NCBI GenBank assembly: GCA_947476045.1
Contig: CANJNZ010000046.1
Location: 1 to 36,055 of the forward strand
Length of the DNA stretch: 36,055 nt
Direction of reading: 5' to 3'
Source of the DNA: Chthoniobacteraceae bacterium
GTDB taxonomy: Bacteria > Verrucomicrobiota > Verrucomicrobiia > Chthoniobacterales > Chthoniobacteraceae
Positions 16,801 through 24,981 of the stretch are shown one piece after another; position 1 is the stretch's first letter; the number at the start of each line of letters is the position of its first letter. Below the pieces are notes generated by a model that was not told the DNA's origin, searched no databases, and saw only the letters and a program-made list of their open reading frames with translations. Position numbers and translations under genes: made by a program.

Positions 16801-17176
16801 CGCCGAGCATGTGCGCTCGAAATTTGGAGAAAAGGAATGGCGCAAGTCATGCGAGACCGTTGCGAAGAAGGCGCTCTCCTCCGTGCAAAAAGGCGATACG
16901 CTCAAGCAGGCACGCGACGGTGCTCAGAAGCAGGCGGGTGATCATTTCGCGATGATGCGCGCAAGGCTCAAGGCACGTCAGCAGGCGGGGATAGATTCCG
17001 GCGCACAAGCGAAGGCGGAGGCGAAACTCGAAGACACGCTCGATACTTTGGTCGGGGAAATTTTAGCCGCGCCCATCGTGACACTGGACACACTCGGAGC
17101 CTATGCACTCAGCGAAAAACCGTGGTGGCCCGAGCCGGACTGGCAGCCTGAACTCGCCTGGCGCTCGAAGCGATAG
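13874..17176 (+). CDS. SNF2/RapA-type helicase, DpdE-like
   Basis: 1100 residues. A Lys/Ala/Ser-rich tail (1-25) precedes a region with two short beta-rich segments (about 45-150). Then comes a superfamily 2 SNF2 motor: ADEVGLGKT (Walker A K232), VMDEAHRI (D302-H305), LLLSATPVLHH, then DATGEEGFNLQFA and QRLGRLDR (666-673, arginine fingers). The middle insertion (about 400-570) and C-terminal 350 residues are mostly helical and unassigned. Family members remodel protein-nucleic acid complexes: RapA recycles RNA polymerase, while DrmD and DpdE belong to DISARM and the 7-deazapurine DNA system. The stretch DPVIRYLLADEVGLGKTIEAG recalls DpdE-type proteins to me, but no dpd or drm partner gene is present here. 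Neighbours are housekeeping, so the role stays open. Confidence 0.85.
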   Translation: MPSAKKSAKSPAAKSKKAAPAVKKPANIADVAELAAEPMPKFKPQPGCKVVVRGKTSAGYAEIASVSGSKAKLRFCTDTVNAVEVEVPVESLAHAPLPNQTRVFHTAKGLVRYGRIIAAKQLTSAMRTYLVHFPGAASLTEMKEDDFSVRSYLPGDDPSVVLGELAQETPFFFQQRTDLLRELLRQNQLAHGLPALLSSKVEVLQHQAEVANRVLHDPVIRYLLADEVGLGKTIEAGIVLRQIQLDAPDSRIAVVAPDALTRQWREELDTRFGLDDVEVFPHSALLKDKELLDEDWDVLVMDEAHRIVAREGVVVSGTTRNALKIAHAAKHLLLLSATPVLHHDADLLALLELLDPENYSAAKLADFKERTTKRVELGRAFLALRSATVPALVKLHAGKLAALLPNDSTVKELAAALSKLGADAVAIQGELHLHISETYRIHRRMLRTRRRWLAGAQKRFVRDVQESVEVELDEEPHATLWTALEAWRAAASKRIGDDKLLATAAAEYIRLAEAIAAEPEKLGDLVKEVAKATKATPAEEKLLAALVDDKAAWQMSEARLDLIAESLRRRATKDGASAKYVVFCPSARLSADLAKRLHSFFSPIGVKVATASKLGSQVGELFSDFAGDAHARVLVTDATGEEGFNLQFARAVFFYDLPWSPMRLEQRLGRLDRIDRTGAIPCVVCTTGEDDTQALDEAWRRVLDEGFGLYAASISDLQHLVDTELPRLREHAFKGGAQALLDAIPALAEAVKKERTSIEEQDVIDGMHSLSPESALARDLAAADASAENFGTAFSAYLQRNLGLEERWDEETNSLKFRMKRDSNPLIPADKLDSLAGMFATKFTVHRSVVIEDLSLDFLRPGHSAVDGCRELLAWDDRGRAWAMWRSVPGMKSPKLVFRTLVRVGVDLRSVEKALASIEWDEIRRGGLLRLVRSWFPEFITELWFDETGEVAAEKLIEPCRRPYHFKLDRNLGKERAEHVRSKFGEKEWRKSCETVAKKALSSVQKGDTLKQARDGAQKQAGDHFAMMRARLKARQQAGIDSGAQAKAEAKLEDTLDTLVGEILAAPIVTLDTLGAYALSEKPWWPEPDWQPELAWRSKR

Positions 17177-17197
17177 TGACGCTCGATAATTCAGGCT

Positions 17198-17227
17198 TAG
17201 GAAACTGCGCTTTCCCAGTTTATCCTA
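17198..17227. other. Hairpin between the helicase gene and the PSCyt operon
   Basis: TAGGAAACTG (17198-17207) pairs with CAGTTTATCCTA (17216-17227) as a 10-bp stem with a two-base bulge and an eight-base loop. It ends eight bases before the ATG at 17235. It could be a weak terminator for the helicase gene or structure in the leader of the PSCyt operon; there is no U-run to decide. Confidence 0.35.
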
Positions 17228-17234
17228 CCTAGTA

Positions 17235-19472
17235 ATGACACGTGTCTTTTTACTCCTGAGTCTCCTGCCGGCATCCGCGCTCACCGCTGCGCCCCTGCCC
17301 GCCGATCACGCTGAGAGGATGACCCGCGGGCTCGCGCTTTTTCAGAAAGACGTTCGTCCACTTCTCACGGAGCACTGTCTGAATTGCCACGGTGGAAAAA
17401 AGACGAAGGGGGAATTCGACATGGCGACGCGCGAGGGTTTGTTGAAAGGCGGTAAGGAGAGCGTTGGTGTGGTGCCTTTCGATGTGAAGGCGAGCGGGCT
17501 GCTCAAACTTGTGCGGCACGAAGTGGAGCCGAACATGCCGGACGACAAACCGAAGCTCCCGGATGATGCCATCGCGAAAATTTCCGAGTGGGTCGAAAAC
17601 GGCGCGCCCTACGACAAGCCACTCATCGAAGGCAAAAAGCCCGCACGCGACCGGGCGGTGGTGACTGCGGAGGACAAGCAATGGTGGGCCTTCCAACCGC
17701 TCGCAAAGGTCACGCCGCCCGCTGGCATCGCGCATCCGGTGGATGCGTTTCTTTCACAAAGTGCAGCGAAGAAAGGGCTGGAGTTTGCAGCGCCCGCCGC
17801 ACGGCGAGTGTTAATTCGGCGCTTATATCTCGATTTGATCGGCCTGCCGCCAACTCCGGAGGAAGTTGAACAATTCCGCCAGGCATCAAACAGCAATCCG
17901 CAATCGGCGACGGCTGCTCTCGTGGATGATTTGCTCGCGCGCCCACAGCACGGCGAACGTTGGGCGCGGCACTGGCTGGATGTCGCACGTTTCGCGGAAA
18001 GCAGCGGCTTTGAGCACGACTACGACCGCCAGGGTGCGTTCCACTACCGCGACTTTGTAATTAAGGCGCTGAACTCGGACATGCCGTTTGATCAGTTCGT
18101 GCGCTGGCAGATCGCGGGCGATGAATACGAACCGGGCGACATGCTCGCTATGTCGGCCACGGGATTCCTCGGCGCGGGAGTTTTCCCTACGCAAATCACG
18201 GCCAACGAAGTCGAGCGCACACGCTACGATGCGATGGACGATATGCTCTCGACGACGGCGAGCGCGTTCCTCGGCCTGACGGTTGGCTGCGCTCGCTGCC
18301 ACGATCACAAATACGACCCGATTCCGACGCGTGACTATTACCGGATGCTCAGCACGTTCACCACGACCGTGCGAAGCGTGCTCGATTTGAACACCGAGAC
18401 GACCGACACGCCGGAAGGGAAAAAGCCCGCAGGGCCGAAAACAAAGGTGCTCGTCTGCGCGGAGGGACACGCCCCGCTGCGGATGCACACGCAGGGCGCG
18501 GACTTTTTTCCCGACACGCATATTTTGAAACGTGGAAGTGCTGACATGAAAGAGGGCGTTGCCACACAGAGTTTCCTACAAGTGTTGATGCCTGCCGTCG
18601 ATGCTGAGAAGCAATGGCAGTGGTCTCCGCCGAACGGTGTGAAGTATTCAGGGCGTCGGCGTTCACTCACCAACTGGCTCACGGATGTGGAGCACGGCGC
18701 GGGTGCGCTCACAGCACGAGTGATCGTGAACCGACTCTGGCAACATCATTTCGGCACAGGGATCGTTGCCACGCCGAATGACTTTGGCCGGACGGGCGCG
18801 CTGCCGACGCAGCCAGAGCTTCTCGATTTCCTCGCGGGCGAATTAATTCGCGGTGGATGGAAATTGAGACCGATCCATCGTTTGATCATGACGAGCGCCG
18901 CCTACGCGCAGAGCAGCGCGCCGGATCGCGCGAAAGAATCCGCCGATCCGGCCAATGCAACTTTTACCCGGCGCATCCCACAGCGCCTCGAAGGCGAAGC
19001 GATTCGCGACAGCATCCTCGCCGTGAGTGGCGCACTTGATGAGCGGATGTTTGGCAGCGGGACGAAGGACGAACGGAGCAAGCGCCGTAGCATTTACTTC
19101 ACGGTGAAACGCAGCCAGCTCATCGGCTCGATGGTGGCGTTTGATCAGCCGGAGCCGCTGGTCAGCCAGGGTTCGCGTCCGACGACGACCGTCGCTCCGC
19201 AGGCGTTGATGCTGATGAACGGCCCGCAAGTGCGAGATTGGGCTGACGCATTCGCCACGCGCATCGGCAAGGGCGAACCCTCCGCACAAGTCACTCGCGC
19301 ATATTCGCTCGCACTGGGCCGCGCACCGACGAGTGACGAATTGAGCGATGCGCTCGCTTTTATCACAGCCCAGACGAAGAGCTACGAAGCAGAAAAAATG
19401 GCGCCAAGTCTTGCTCTGATGGATTTTTGTCAGGTGCTGTTTGGACTCAATGAATTCAGTTACGTATTTTAA
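17235..19472 (+). CDS. Planctomycete-type cytochrome protein with DUF1549 and DUF1553 (first copy)
   Basis: 745 residues with a signal peptide (MTRVFLLLSLLPASALTAAP). Domain order: PSCyt1 haem-like domain with CLNCH at 48-52 (EHCLNCHGGKKTKGEF), DUF1549/PSCyt2 (about 165-370; LYLDLIGLPPTPEEV, ERWARHWLDVARFAES, and a second CxxCH, CARCH at 352-356) and DUF1553/PSD1 (about 480-735; LTARVIVNRLWQHHFG, NDFGRTGALPTQPELLDFLA). These proteins are typical of Planctomycetota and Verrucomicrobiota and are often near sulfatases or DUF1501 proteins; the reaction is not established. Covalent c-haem in the periplasm is inferred from the CxxCH motifs. It heads a four-gene block and its stop is one base before the next ATG. 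Confidence 0.9.
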   Translation: MTRVFLLLSLLPASALTAAPLPADHAERMTRGLALFQKDVRPLLTEHCLNCHGGKKTKGEFDMATREGLLKGGKESVGVVPFDVKASGLLKLVRHEVEPNMPDDKPKLPDDAIAKISEWVENGAPYDKPLIEGKKPARDRAVVTAEDKQWWAFQPLAKVTPPAGIAHPVDAFLSQSAAKKGLEFAAPAARRVLIRRLYLDLIGLPPTPEEVEQFRQASNSNPQSATAALVDDLLARPQHGERWARHWLDVARFAESSGFEHDYDRQGAFHYRDFVIKALNSDMPFDQFVRWQIAGDEYEPGDMLAMSATGFLGAGVFPTQITANEVERTRYDAMDDMLSTTASAFLGLTVGCARCHDHKYDPIPTRDYYRMLSTFTTTVRSVLDLNTETTDTPEGKKPAGPKTKVLVCAEGHAPLRMHTQGADFFPDTHILKRGSADMKEGVATQSFLQVLMPAVDAEKQWQWSPPNGVKYSGRRRSLTNWLTDVEHGAGALTARVIVNRLWQHHFGTGIVATPNDFGRTGALPTQPELLDFLAGELIRGGWKLRPIHRLIMTSAAYAQSSAPDRAKESADPANATFTRRIPQRLEGEAIRDSILAVSGALDERMFGSGTKDERSKRRSIYFTVKRSQLIGSMVAFDQPEPLVSQGSRPTTTVAPQALMLMNGPQVRDWADAFATRIGKGEPSAQVTRAYSLALGRAPTSDELSDALAFITAQTKSYEAEKMAPSLALMDFCQVLFGLNEFSYVF

Positions 19473-19473
19473 A

Positions 19474-22047
19474 ATGACACGCCGCTTCATTCTCGCCCTC
19501 GTGATCCCGCTAAGCGCACACGCGGCGGAAAAAATTTCCTTCAACCGCGACATCCGACCGATCCTTTCAGAAAACTGCTTTTACTGTCACGGCCCGGATG
19601 CGCAGAAACAGAAAGCCGAACTGCGTCTGGATCTGCGTGATGCTGCACTGAAAGGCGGCGAGTCTGGAAAGACGGCGATTCAACCCGGAAAACCAATGGA
19701 GAGCGAAGTGATCAAACACATCCTCTCAACAGATCCCGAGGAACACATGCCGCCAAAGAAAAGCGGCAAAACGCTAAAGCCGGAACAAATCGAGTTGATG
19801 AAGCAATGGATAGCCGAGGGTGCCGAGTATCAAGGACACTGGGCATTTCTAAAACCACAGAGACCGGATGTGCCTGAAATCCGAAATCCGAAATCCGAAA
19901 TCCGAAATCCGATTGATGCGTTTGTTTATGCGCGACTGGAGAAAGAAAAAATCGCACCTGCGCCCGAAGCATCGCGTGAAACTCTGATCCGCCGCGCCTC
20001 GCTCGACCTGACTGGAATCCCTCCGACACCGGAAGAAGTGGATGCCTTCCTCAACGACCGCGCTCCAAACGCCTACGAAAAAGTCGTGGACCGTCTGCTC
20101 GGGTCTCCGCGCTATGGAGAACGCATGGCGGCGCAGTGGCTCGATTTTGCACGCTACGCGGACAGCAACGGGTTTCAGGAGGATTCTTCGCGGCAGATGT
20201 TCAGTTGGCGCGATTGGGTGATTGGCGCGTTCAACCGCAATATGCCGTTTGATGAATTCACCATCGAACAGCTCGCGGGCGATATGCTGCCAAATGCCAC
20301 GACGGATCAAATTGTTGCGACGGGTTTTAATAGAAATCACAGGCTGAATGGCGAAGGCGGACGCATTGTCGAGGAGTGGTTCACCGAGACCGTAATCGAT
20401 CGCGTGGAGACGACGGGACAGACGTGGATGGCGCTGACACTGGGCTGCTGCCGCTGCCACGATCACAAATTCGATCCCGTTTCGCAGAAGGAATTTTACC
20501 AGCTCTACGCGTTTTTCAATTCCAACGAGGAAAGCGGCGTGCTCGAAGCGCGCAATCGCGGAAACACGATGCCATTCATCAATGTCCCCACGCCGGAGCA
20601 GGCCGCACAGATCACGAAGCTGGAAAAGGAAATCAATGACGCGGAGTCGCGGAAAAACGTGGCTGCGATGGAACTGCCAAAGTTGCAGGCTGTATGGGAA
20701 GAGACACAACTCGCCGAGATTAAGAAGGCCGACGAAGCTGCTGCTCTTCAGCCGCCAACGGAACCTAAACAAAAGGCCACAACAAAGCTCACCGAGTCGG
20801 CAATCCTCGCGCTCAAGACGGAAACTGCAAAGCGCACGGATGCGCAGAAAGCGGAGCTGACGAGAATTTTCAACGACACCAACGATACGCCGGTGAAGCA
20901 GGCGGAGAAAATCATCGTGGTGAAGAAGAAGGAGCGCGACGGCATCAAATCAAACGCACCCACTACGATGGTGATGAAAGAAATCGCGCAGCCGCGCGCG
21001 GCTACGATTTTGAGACGCGGCGAATACGACAAAAAGGGCGATGTCGTGGAGCGTGGATTGCCAGCCGCGTTGCCACCGATGCCCGCCGGTGCGCCGATGA
21101 ATCGCCTCGGTTTTGCGCAGTGGCTCGTTTCCGGCGAACATCCACTCACAGCACGCGTTTGGGTGAATCGCGCGTGGGAGCGGTTCTTTGGAATGGGGCT
21201 TGTGAGGACTTCGGAAAATTTCGGCTCGCAGGCGGAGTGGCCTTCGCACCCGGAGTTGCTGGGCTGGCTCGCTACGGAGTTCGTGCGTTTGAAATGGGAC
21301 ATGAAAGCGATGCAGAAAACCATCGTGATGAGCGCGACCTACCGGCAGTCGGCGCGCAGCACGCCGGAACTGATCGAGCGTGATCCGGACAACCGCCTGC
21401 TCGCACGCGGCCCACGCTTCCGGCTCACCGGCGAGGCACTGCGGGATCAGGCGCTCGCGGTAAGCGGCCTGCTCGTGGAGAAAGTCGGAGGGCCGAGCGT
21501 GAAGCCCTACATGCCGCCGGCGGTGTGGGACGAAACGAGCGTCTATGGCGATATGCGCGGCTACAAGTCCGACACCGGCGAGGGACTTTATCGCCGCTCG
21601 CTTTACACGATTTGGAAACGCACCGCCGCGCCGCCTTCGATGTTGATCTTCGATTCCGCGACACGTGAAATTTGCACTGTGAAACGCAGCCGCACCAATA
21701 CTCCGCTGCAAGCTCTCTCGTTGCTCAACGAAATCACCTACGTGGAAGCCGCTCGCAAACTTGCGGAACGCATGCTCACCGAAGGCGGTGTTACGACTGA
21801 TGAACGCATCACGTGGGGCTTTCGCCGGGCGACGAGTCGGAGGCCCGATCCGACTGAGTTGAAGGTTCTCACCAGCGGCGTTGAGCAACGATTGGTGCAA
21901 TTCCGACAGAACGCCGAGTCCGCTAAACAGCTACTCGCATTCGGCGAATCCAAACCACTGGCAACGCTCGATCCAGCCGAACTCGCCGCCTACTCGGTCG
22001 CTGCGAATGTCATCCTGAACCTCGATGAAGTCATCACCCGCGAATAA
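19474..22047 (+). CDS. Planctomycete-type cytochrome protein with DUF1549 and DUF1553 (second copy)
   Basis: 857 residues from ATG 19474, which gives a signal peptide (MTRRFILALVIPLSAHAAE); the frame is open to a TTG at 19441 inside the previous gene. It has the same domain order as its neighbour: CFYCH at 35-39, DUF1549 with LDLTGIPPTPEEVDAFL and CRCH (second CxxCH, residues 325-329, with an extra Cys in the CCRCH run), and DUF1553 (LTARVWVNRAWERFFGMGLV, NFGSQAEWPSHPELLGWLA). It is longer than the first copy by a Lys/Glu/Ala-rich helical insertion (about 385-490, possible coiled coil). Residues 135-146 are encoded by a 7-bp tandem repeat. The two copies are clearly diverged, so the duplication is old. 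Confidence 0.9.
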   Translation: MTRRFILALVIPLSAHAAEKISFNRDIRPILSENCFYCHGPDAQKQKAELRLDLRDAALKGGESGKTAIQPGKPMESEVIKHILSTDPEEHMPPKKSGKTLKPEQIELMKQWIAEGAEYQGHWAFLKPQRPDVPEIRNPKSEIRNPIDAFVYARLEKEKIAPAPEASRETLIRRASLDLTGIPPTPEEVDAFLNDRAPNAYEKVVDRLLGSPRYGERMAAQWLDFARYADSNGFQEDSSRQMFSWRDWVIGAFNRNMPFDEFTIEQLAGDMLPNATTDQIVATGFNRNHRLNGEGGRIVEEWFTETVIDRVETTGQTWMALTLGCCRCHDHKFDPVSQKEFYQLYAFFNSNEESGVLEARNRGNTMPFINVPTPEQAAQITKLEKEINDAESRKNVAAMELPKLQAVWEETQLAEIKKADEAAALQPPTEPKQKATTKLTESAILALKTETAKRTDAQKAELTRIFNDTNDTPVKQAEKIIVVKKKERDGIKSNAPTTMVMKEIAQPRAATILRRGEYDKKGDVVERGLPAALPPMPAGAPMNRLGFAQWLVSGEHPLTARVWVNRAWERFFGMGLVRTSENFGSQAEWPSHPELLGWLATEFVRLKWDMKAMQKTIVMSATYRQSARSTPELIERDPDNRLLARGPRFRLTGEALRDQALAVSGLLVEKVGGPSVKPYMPPAVWDETSVYGDMRGYKSDTGEGLYRRSLYTIWKRTAAPPSMLIFDSATREICTVKRSRTNTPLQALSLLNEITYVEAARKLAERMLTEGGVTTDERITWGFRRATSRRPDPTELKVLTSGVEQRLVQFRQNAESAKQLLAFGESKPLATLDPAELAAYSVAANVILNLDEVITRE
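19876..19910 (+). repeat. Perfect heptanucleotide tandem repeat inside a coding region
   Basis: Five exact copies of GAAATCC in tandem (35 bp) lie between the PSCyt1 and DUF1549 domains of the second cytochrome-type gene. Because 7 is not a multiple of 3, the repeat reads through all three frames (EIRNPKSEIRNP), and gain or loss of one copy would shift the frame. The unit is unlike the surrounding GC-rich coding sequence. Confidence 0.95.
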
Positions 22048-22050
22048 TCC

Positions 22051-23505
22051 ATGAACTGCAACGACCACTCATTTCTTTCCCTCGATCGCGCGACACAGAT
22101 GACTGTGACACGCCGCACTTTCCTCGAACGCGCAGCAGGCGGAATCGGACTCGCCGCGCTCGGTTCGCTGCTCGGCGGAAAAGCGCAGGCCGCTCCCGCA
22201 TTTCCCAACTTTCCAGCGAAGGCGAAACGGATCATCTACCTTTTCCAAAGCGGGGCTCCTTCGCAGATGGACCTCTTTGATCCAAAGCCCGAGATGGAAA
22301 AACATCGCGGTGAGGATTTGCCAGCGAGCATCCGTCAGGGGCAGCGACTAACGACGATGACGAGCGGGCAGAGCAAATTCCCCGTTGCACCGAGTATGTT
22401 CAAATTCGCGCAATATGGAAAAAGCGCCGCGTGGTTCAGTGAACTGATGCCGAACATGAGCGCGATGGCGGATGACTGGTGCATCGTGCGCTCGATGAAC
22501 ACAGAGGCGATCAACCACGACCCGGCGATCACTTTCATGCAGACCGGTTCGCAACTCGCCGGACGCCCGAGCATTGGCTCATGGGTGGGCTACGGTCTTG
22601 GCAGTGAAAATAAGGATCTGCCCGCTTACGTGGTGCTCACATCGTTCGGCAGCGGACGCAAGGACGACCAGCCGCTGTATGATCGCTTGTGGAGCGCCGG
22701 ATTTTTGCCAGCGAAGCATCAGGGCGTGAAATTTCGCAACAAGGGAGATCGGGTGCTTTATCTCTCGAACCCACCCGGCATGGATGCAGCAACGCGGCGC
22801 GAATCGCTCGACGAACTGGCGGCCTTGAACGGAAAACATTTCGACACGCTGGGCGATCCGGAAATCCAGACACGCATCGCGCAGTATGAAATGGCGTTTC
22901 GGATGCAGACGAGCGTGCCCGATCTCACAGATATCTCGAAGGAGCCCGAGAGCGTGTTGAAGACATATGGACCGGAGGTGAAGACGCCGGGCAGTTACGC
23001 ATCGAACTGCCTGCTGGCGCGTCGTCTCGCGGAGCGCGATGTGCGTTTCATCCAGCTATTCCACATGGGATGGGATCATCACGGCGGACTGCCGGGGGCG
23101 ATTCGCGGCCAATGCAGGGACACGGATCAGCCGACAGCGGCGCTTCTCGCGGATTTGAAACAGCGCGGCCTGCTCGACGACACGCTGATTGTGTGGGGAG
23201 GCGAATTTGGACGGACGATTTATTCGCAGGGCGCGCTGAGTGCGAACAACTACGGGCGCGACCATCACCCTCGTTGCTTCACGGTCTTGCTGGCCGGCGC
23301 AGGAATCAAAGCGGGAATGACCTACGGAGCGACGGATGATTACTGCTACAACATCACAGAGAATCCGGTGCATGTGCATGACCTCAACGCGACCATCCTC
23401 CATCTCATGGGAGTGAATCACGAGCGGCTGACGTTCAAATTCCAAGGCCGCGATTTCCGCCTGACGGATATCCACGGAAATGTGGTGAAACAAATACTCG
23501 CGTAA
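22051..23505 (+). CDS. Tat-exported DUF1501 protein (first copy)
   Basis: 484 residues from ATG 22051, three bases after the previous stop. An in-frame ATG at 22099 would give a shorter form starting [10 protein letters not shown]; both keep the twin-arginine signal (RRTFL, R21-R22, followed by a Gly/Ala/Leu stretch to AQA). DUF1501 belongs to the alkaline phosphatase/sulfatase-like fold. Typical segments are [75 protein letters not shown] and [15 protein letters not shown]; the conserved Asp/His residues may bind metal. No nucleophilic Ser/Thr or Cys of sulfatases (CxPxR) is seen, so its enzyme activity is unproven. Close pairing with PSCyt genes is the usual context of the family. Confidence 0.9.
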   Translation: MNCNDHSFLSLDRATQMTVTRRTFLERAAGGIGLAALGSLLGGKAQAAPAFPNFPAKAKRIIYLFQSGAPSQMDLFDPKPEMEKHRGEDLPASIRQGQRLTTMTSGQSKFPVAPSMFKFAQYGKSAAWFSELMPNMSAMADDWCIVRSMNTEAINHDPAITFMQTGSQLAGRPSIGSWVGYGLGSENKDLPAYVVLTSFGSGRKDDQPLYDRLWSAGFLPAKHQGVKFRNKGDRVLYLSNPPGMDAATRRESLDELAALNGKHFDTLGDPEIQTRIAQYEMAFRMQTSVPDLTDISKEPESVLKTYGPEVKTPGSYASNCLLARRLAERDVRFIQLFHMGWDHHGGLPGAIRGQCRDTDQPTAALLADLKQRGLLDDTLIVWGGEFGRTIYSQGALSANNYGRDHHPRCFTVLLAGAGIKAGMTYGATDDYCYNITENPVHVHDLNATILHLMGVNHERLTFKFQGRDFRLTDIHGNVVKQILA

Positions 23506-23508
23506 CTC

Positions 23509-24936
23509 ATGCACTCATCCCTGCTCACTCGCCGACAAATGCTCGCCCGGGCTGGCGGCGGTTTTGGCCTGCTCGCGCTCGCTGCATTGCTGGAGCGCAC
23601 TGGACTGGCTTCTCCATCGAACCCGCTCGCGCCGCACGCGTCGCATTTTCCACCGAAGGCAAAGTCGGTGATTTGGATATTTGCGAATGGTGGGCCGAGT
23701 CAGGTGGATACTTGGGACTACAAGCCGGAGCTAATCTCGCGCGATGGAAAATCGCTGGAAGGGTTCGATGCAAAGACGGGGTTTTTTCCGGATGCCGTCG
23801 GGCCGCTGATGAAGTCGCCCTTCAATTGGGCGCAACATGGACAGAGCGGAACGTGGGCCAGTGACCTCTTTCCGCACCTCAGCAAACACGTGGATAAAAT
23901 GGCGTTCATCCATTCGTGCTGGACGCAGTCGAACAACCACTCCCCCGCCCTGTTCATGATGAACACCGGGCAAACACGGATGGGTTTTCCGAGCGTAGGT
24001 TCGTGGGTGACTTACGGCCTCGGAAGCGTTGCGGACAGCCTCCCGAGCTTTGTGGTGATGAGCGATCCGCTGAATCGTGGCTTGCCGAAGGGAAATGCGA
24101 ACAACTGGGGCGCGGGATTTTTACCAAGCGTGTTTCAGGGCACGTGGTTGCGGCCGAGCGGCGAGCCGATGGAAAATCTCAAACGCGCCTCGATGCTCAG
24201 CGATGAGAGGCAACGCGCGCAGCTCGATTTGCTGGCGAAGCTGAACCGTCGTGGTCTTGCGGAGTCCGCAGCGGAGAGCGAACTGACTGCGCGCATCGAG
24301 AGCTTCGAACTGGCGTATCGAATGCAGACGGCAGCACCCGAGGCATTCGACGTCGCACGTGAGCCAGAGCACATCAAATCGCTATACGGACTGGATCAAA
24401 AAAAATGTGCACCCTTCGCAGCTCAGTGCCTCATGGCGCGGCGGATGGTTGAGCGCGGCGTGCGCTTTGTGCAAATTTACAGCGGCGGGATGGAGAACCA
24501 GCAATCATGGGACTGCCATTCGGATCTCATCGGCAACCATCGAGGCTTTGCGCAGGAGGCGGATCAACCTGTCGCGGGTTTGCTCGCGGATTTGGAGCAG
24601 CGCGGCCTTTTGAATGACACGCTGGTGATCTGGGCTGGCGAATTTGGTCGACTGCCCATTTCGCAAAAAGGCGCAAAACCGGGGCGTGATCACAATCCGC
24701 ACGCCTTCACCGTTTGGCTGGCTGGTGGCGGCGTGAAGGGTGGATTCCACTACGGTGAGACGGACGAAATCGGTCACAAGGCTGTGGTGAACAAAGTCCA
24801 CGTGCATGATTTTCACGCCACAATCCTCCACGCACTCGGGCTCGATCACGAAAAACTCATCTTCCCTTTTCAAGGATTGGACCAGCGGCTGACCGGCGTG
24901 GAGAAATCCCGCGTCGTGCGCGAGATTTTTGCCTAG
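23509..24936 (+). CDS. Tat-exported DUF1501 protein (second copy)
   Basis: 475 residues, starting three bases after the previous stop. The Tat signal is short: LTRRQMLARAGGGFGLLALAALLE (R8-R9), here shown by RRQML and the hydrophobic run after it. The family segments match the previous protein: SVIWIFANGGPSQVDTWDYKP, VGSWVTYGLGS, LVIWAGEFGRLPISQ, GRDHNPHAFTVWLAGGGVKGG, VHVHDFHATILHALG. Differences include WDCHSD where the other has WDHHGG, so the two probably act on different partners or substrates. Each DUF1501 copy could pair with one of the two cytochrome-type proteins upstream; that is inference from the 2+2 layout. Confidence 0.9.
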   Translation: MHSSLLTRRQMLARAGGGFGLLALAALLERTGLASPSNPLAPHASHFPPKAKSVIWIFANGGPSQVDTWDYKPELISRDGKSLEGFDAKTGFFPDAVGPLMKSPFNWAQHGQSGTWASDLFPHLSKHVDKMAFIHSCWTQSNNHSPALFMMNTGQTRMGFPSVGSWVTYGLGSVADSLPSFVVMSDPLNRGLPKGNANNWGAGFLPSVFQGTWLRPSGEPMENLKRASMLSDERQRAQLDLLAKLNRRGLAESAAESELTARIESFELAYRMQTAAPEAFDVAREPEHIKSLYGLDQKKCAPFAAQCLMARRMVERGVRFVQIYSGGMENQQSWDCHSDLIGNHRGFAQEADQPVAGLLADLEQRGLLNDTLVIWAGEFGRLPISQKGAKPGRDHNPHAFTVWLAGGGVKGGFHYGETDEIGHKAVVNKVHVHDFHATILHALGLDHEKLIFPFQGLDQRLTGVEKSRVVREIFA

Positions 24937-24981
24937 CCGCCGTGCTCGACAAGGCGCGCGTGAGCGCGTGAGACTTACCGC

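Noticed and set aside
19876-19910. 7-bp repeat as a CRISPR or origin iteron
   Set aside because: The unit is too short and directly tandem, lies inside a coding region, and there is no replication gene nearby.
20950-21900. 316-residue minus-strand open frame within the second cytochrome-type gene
   Set aside because: Antisense shadow without recognisable domains.
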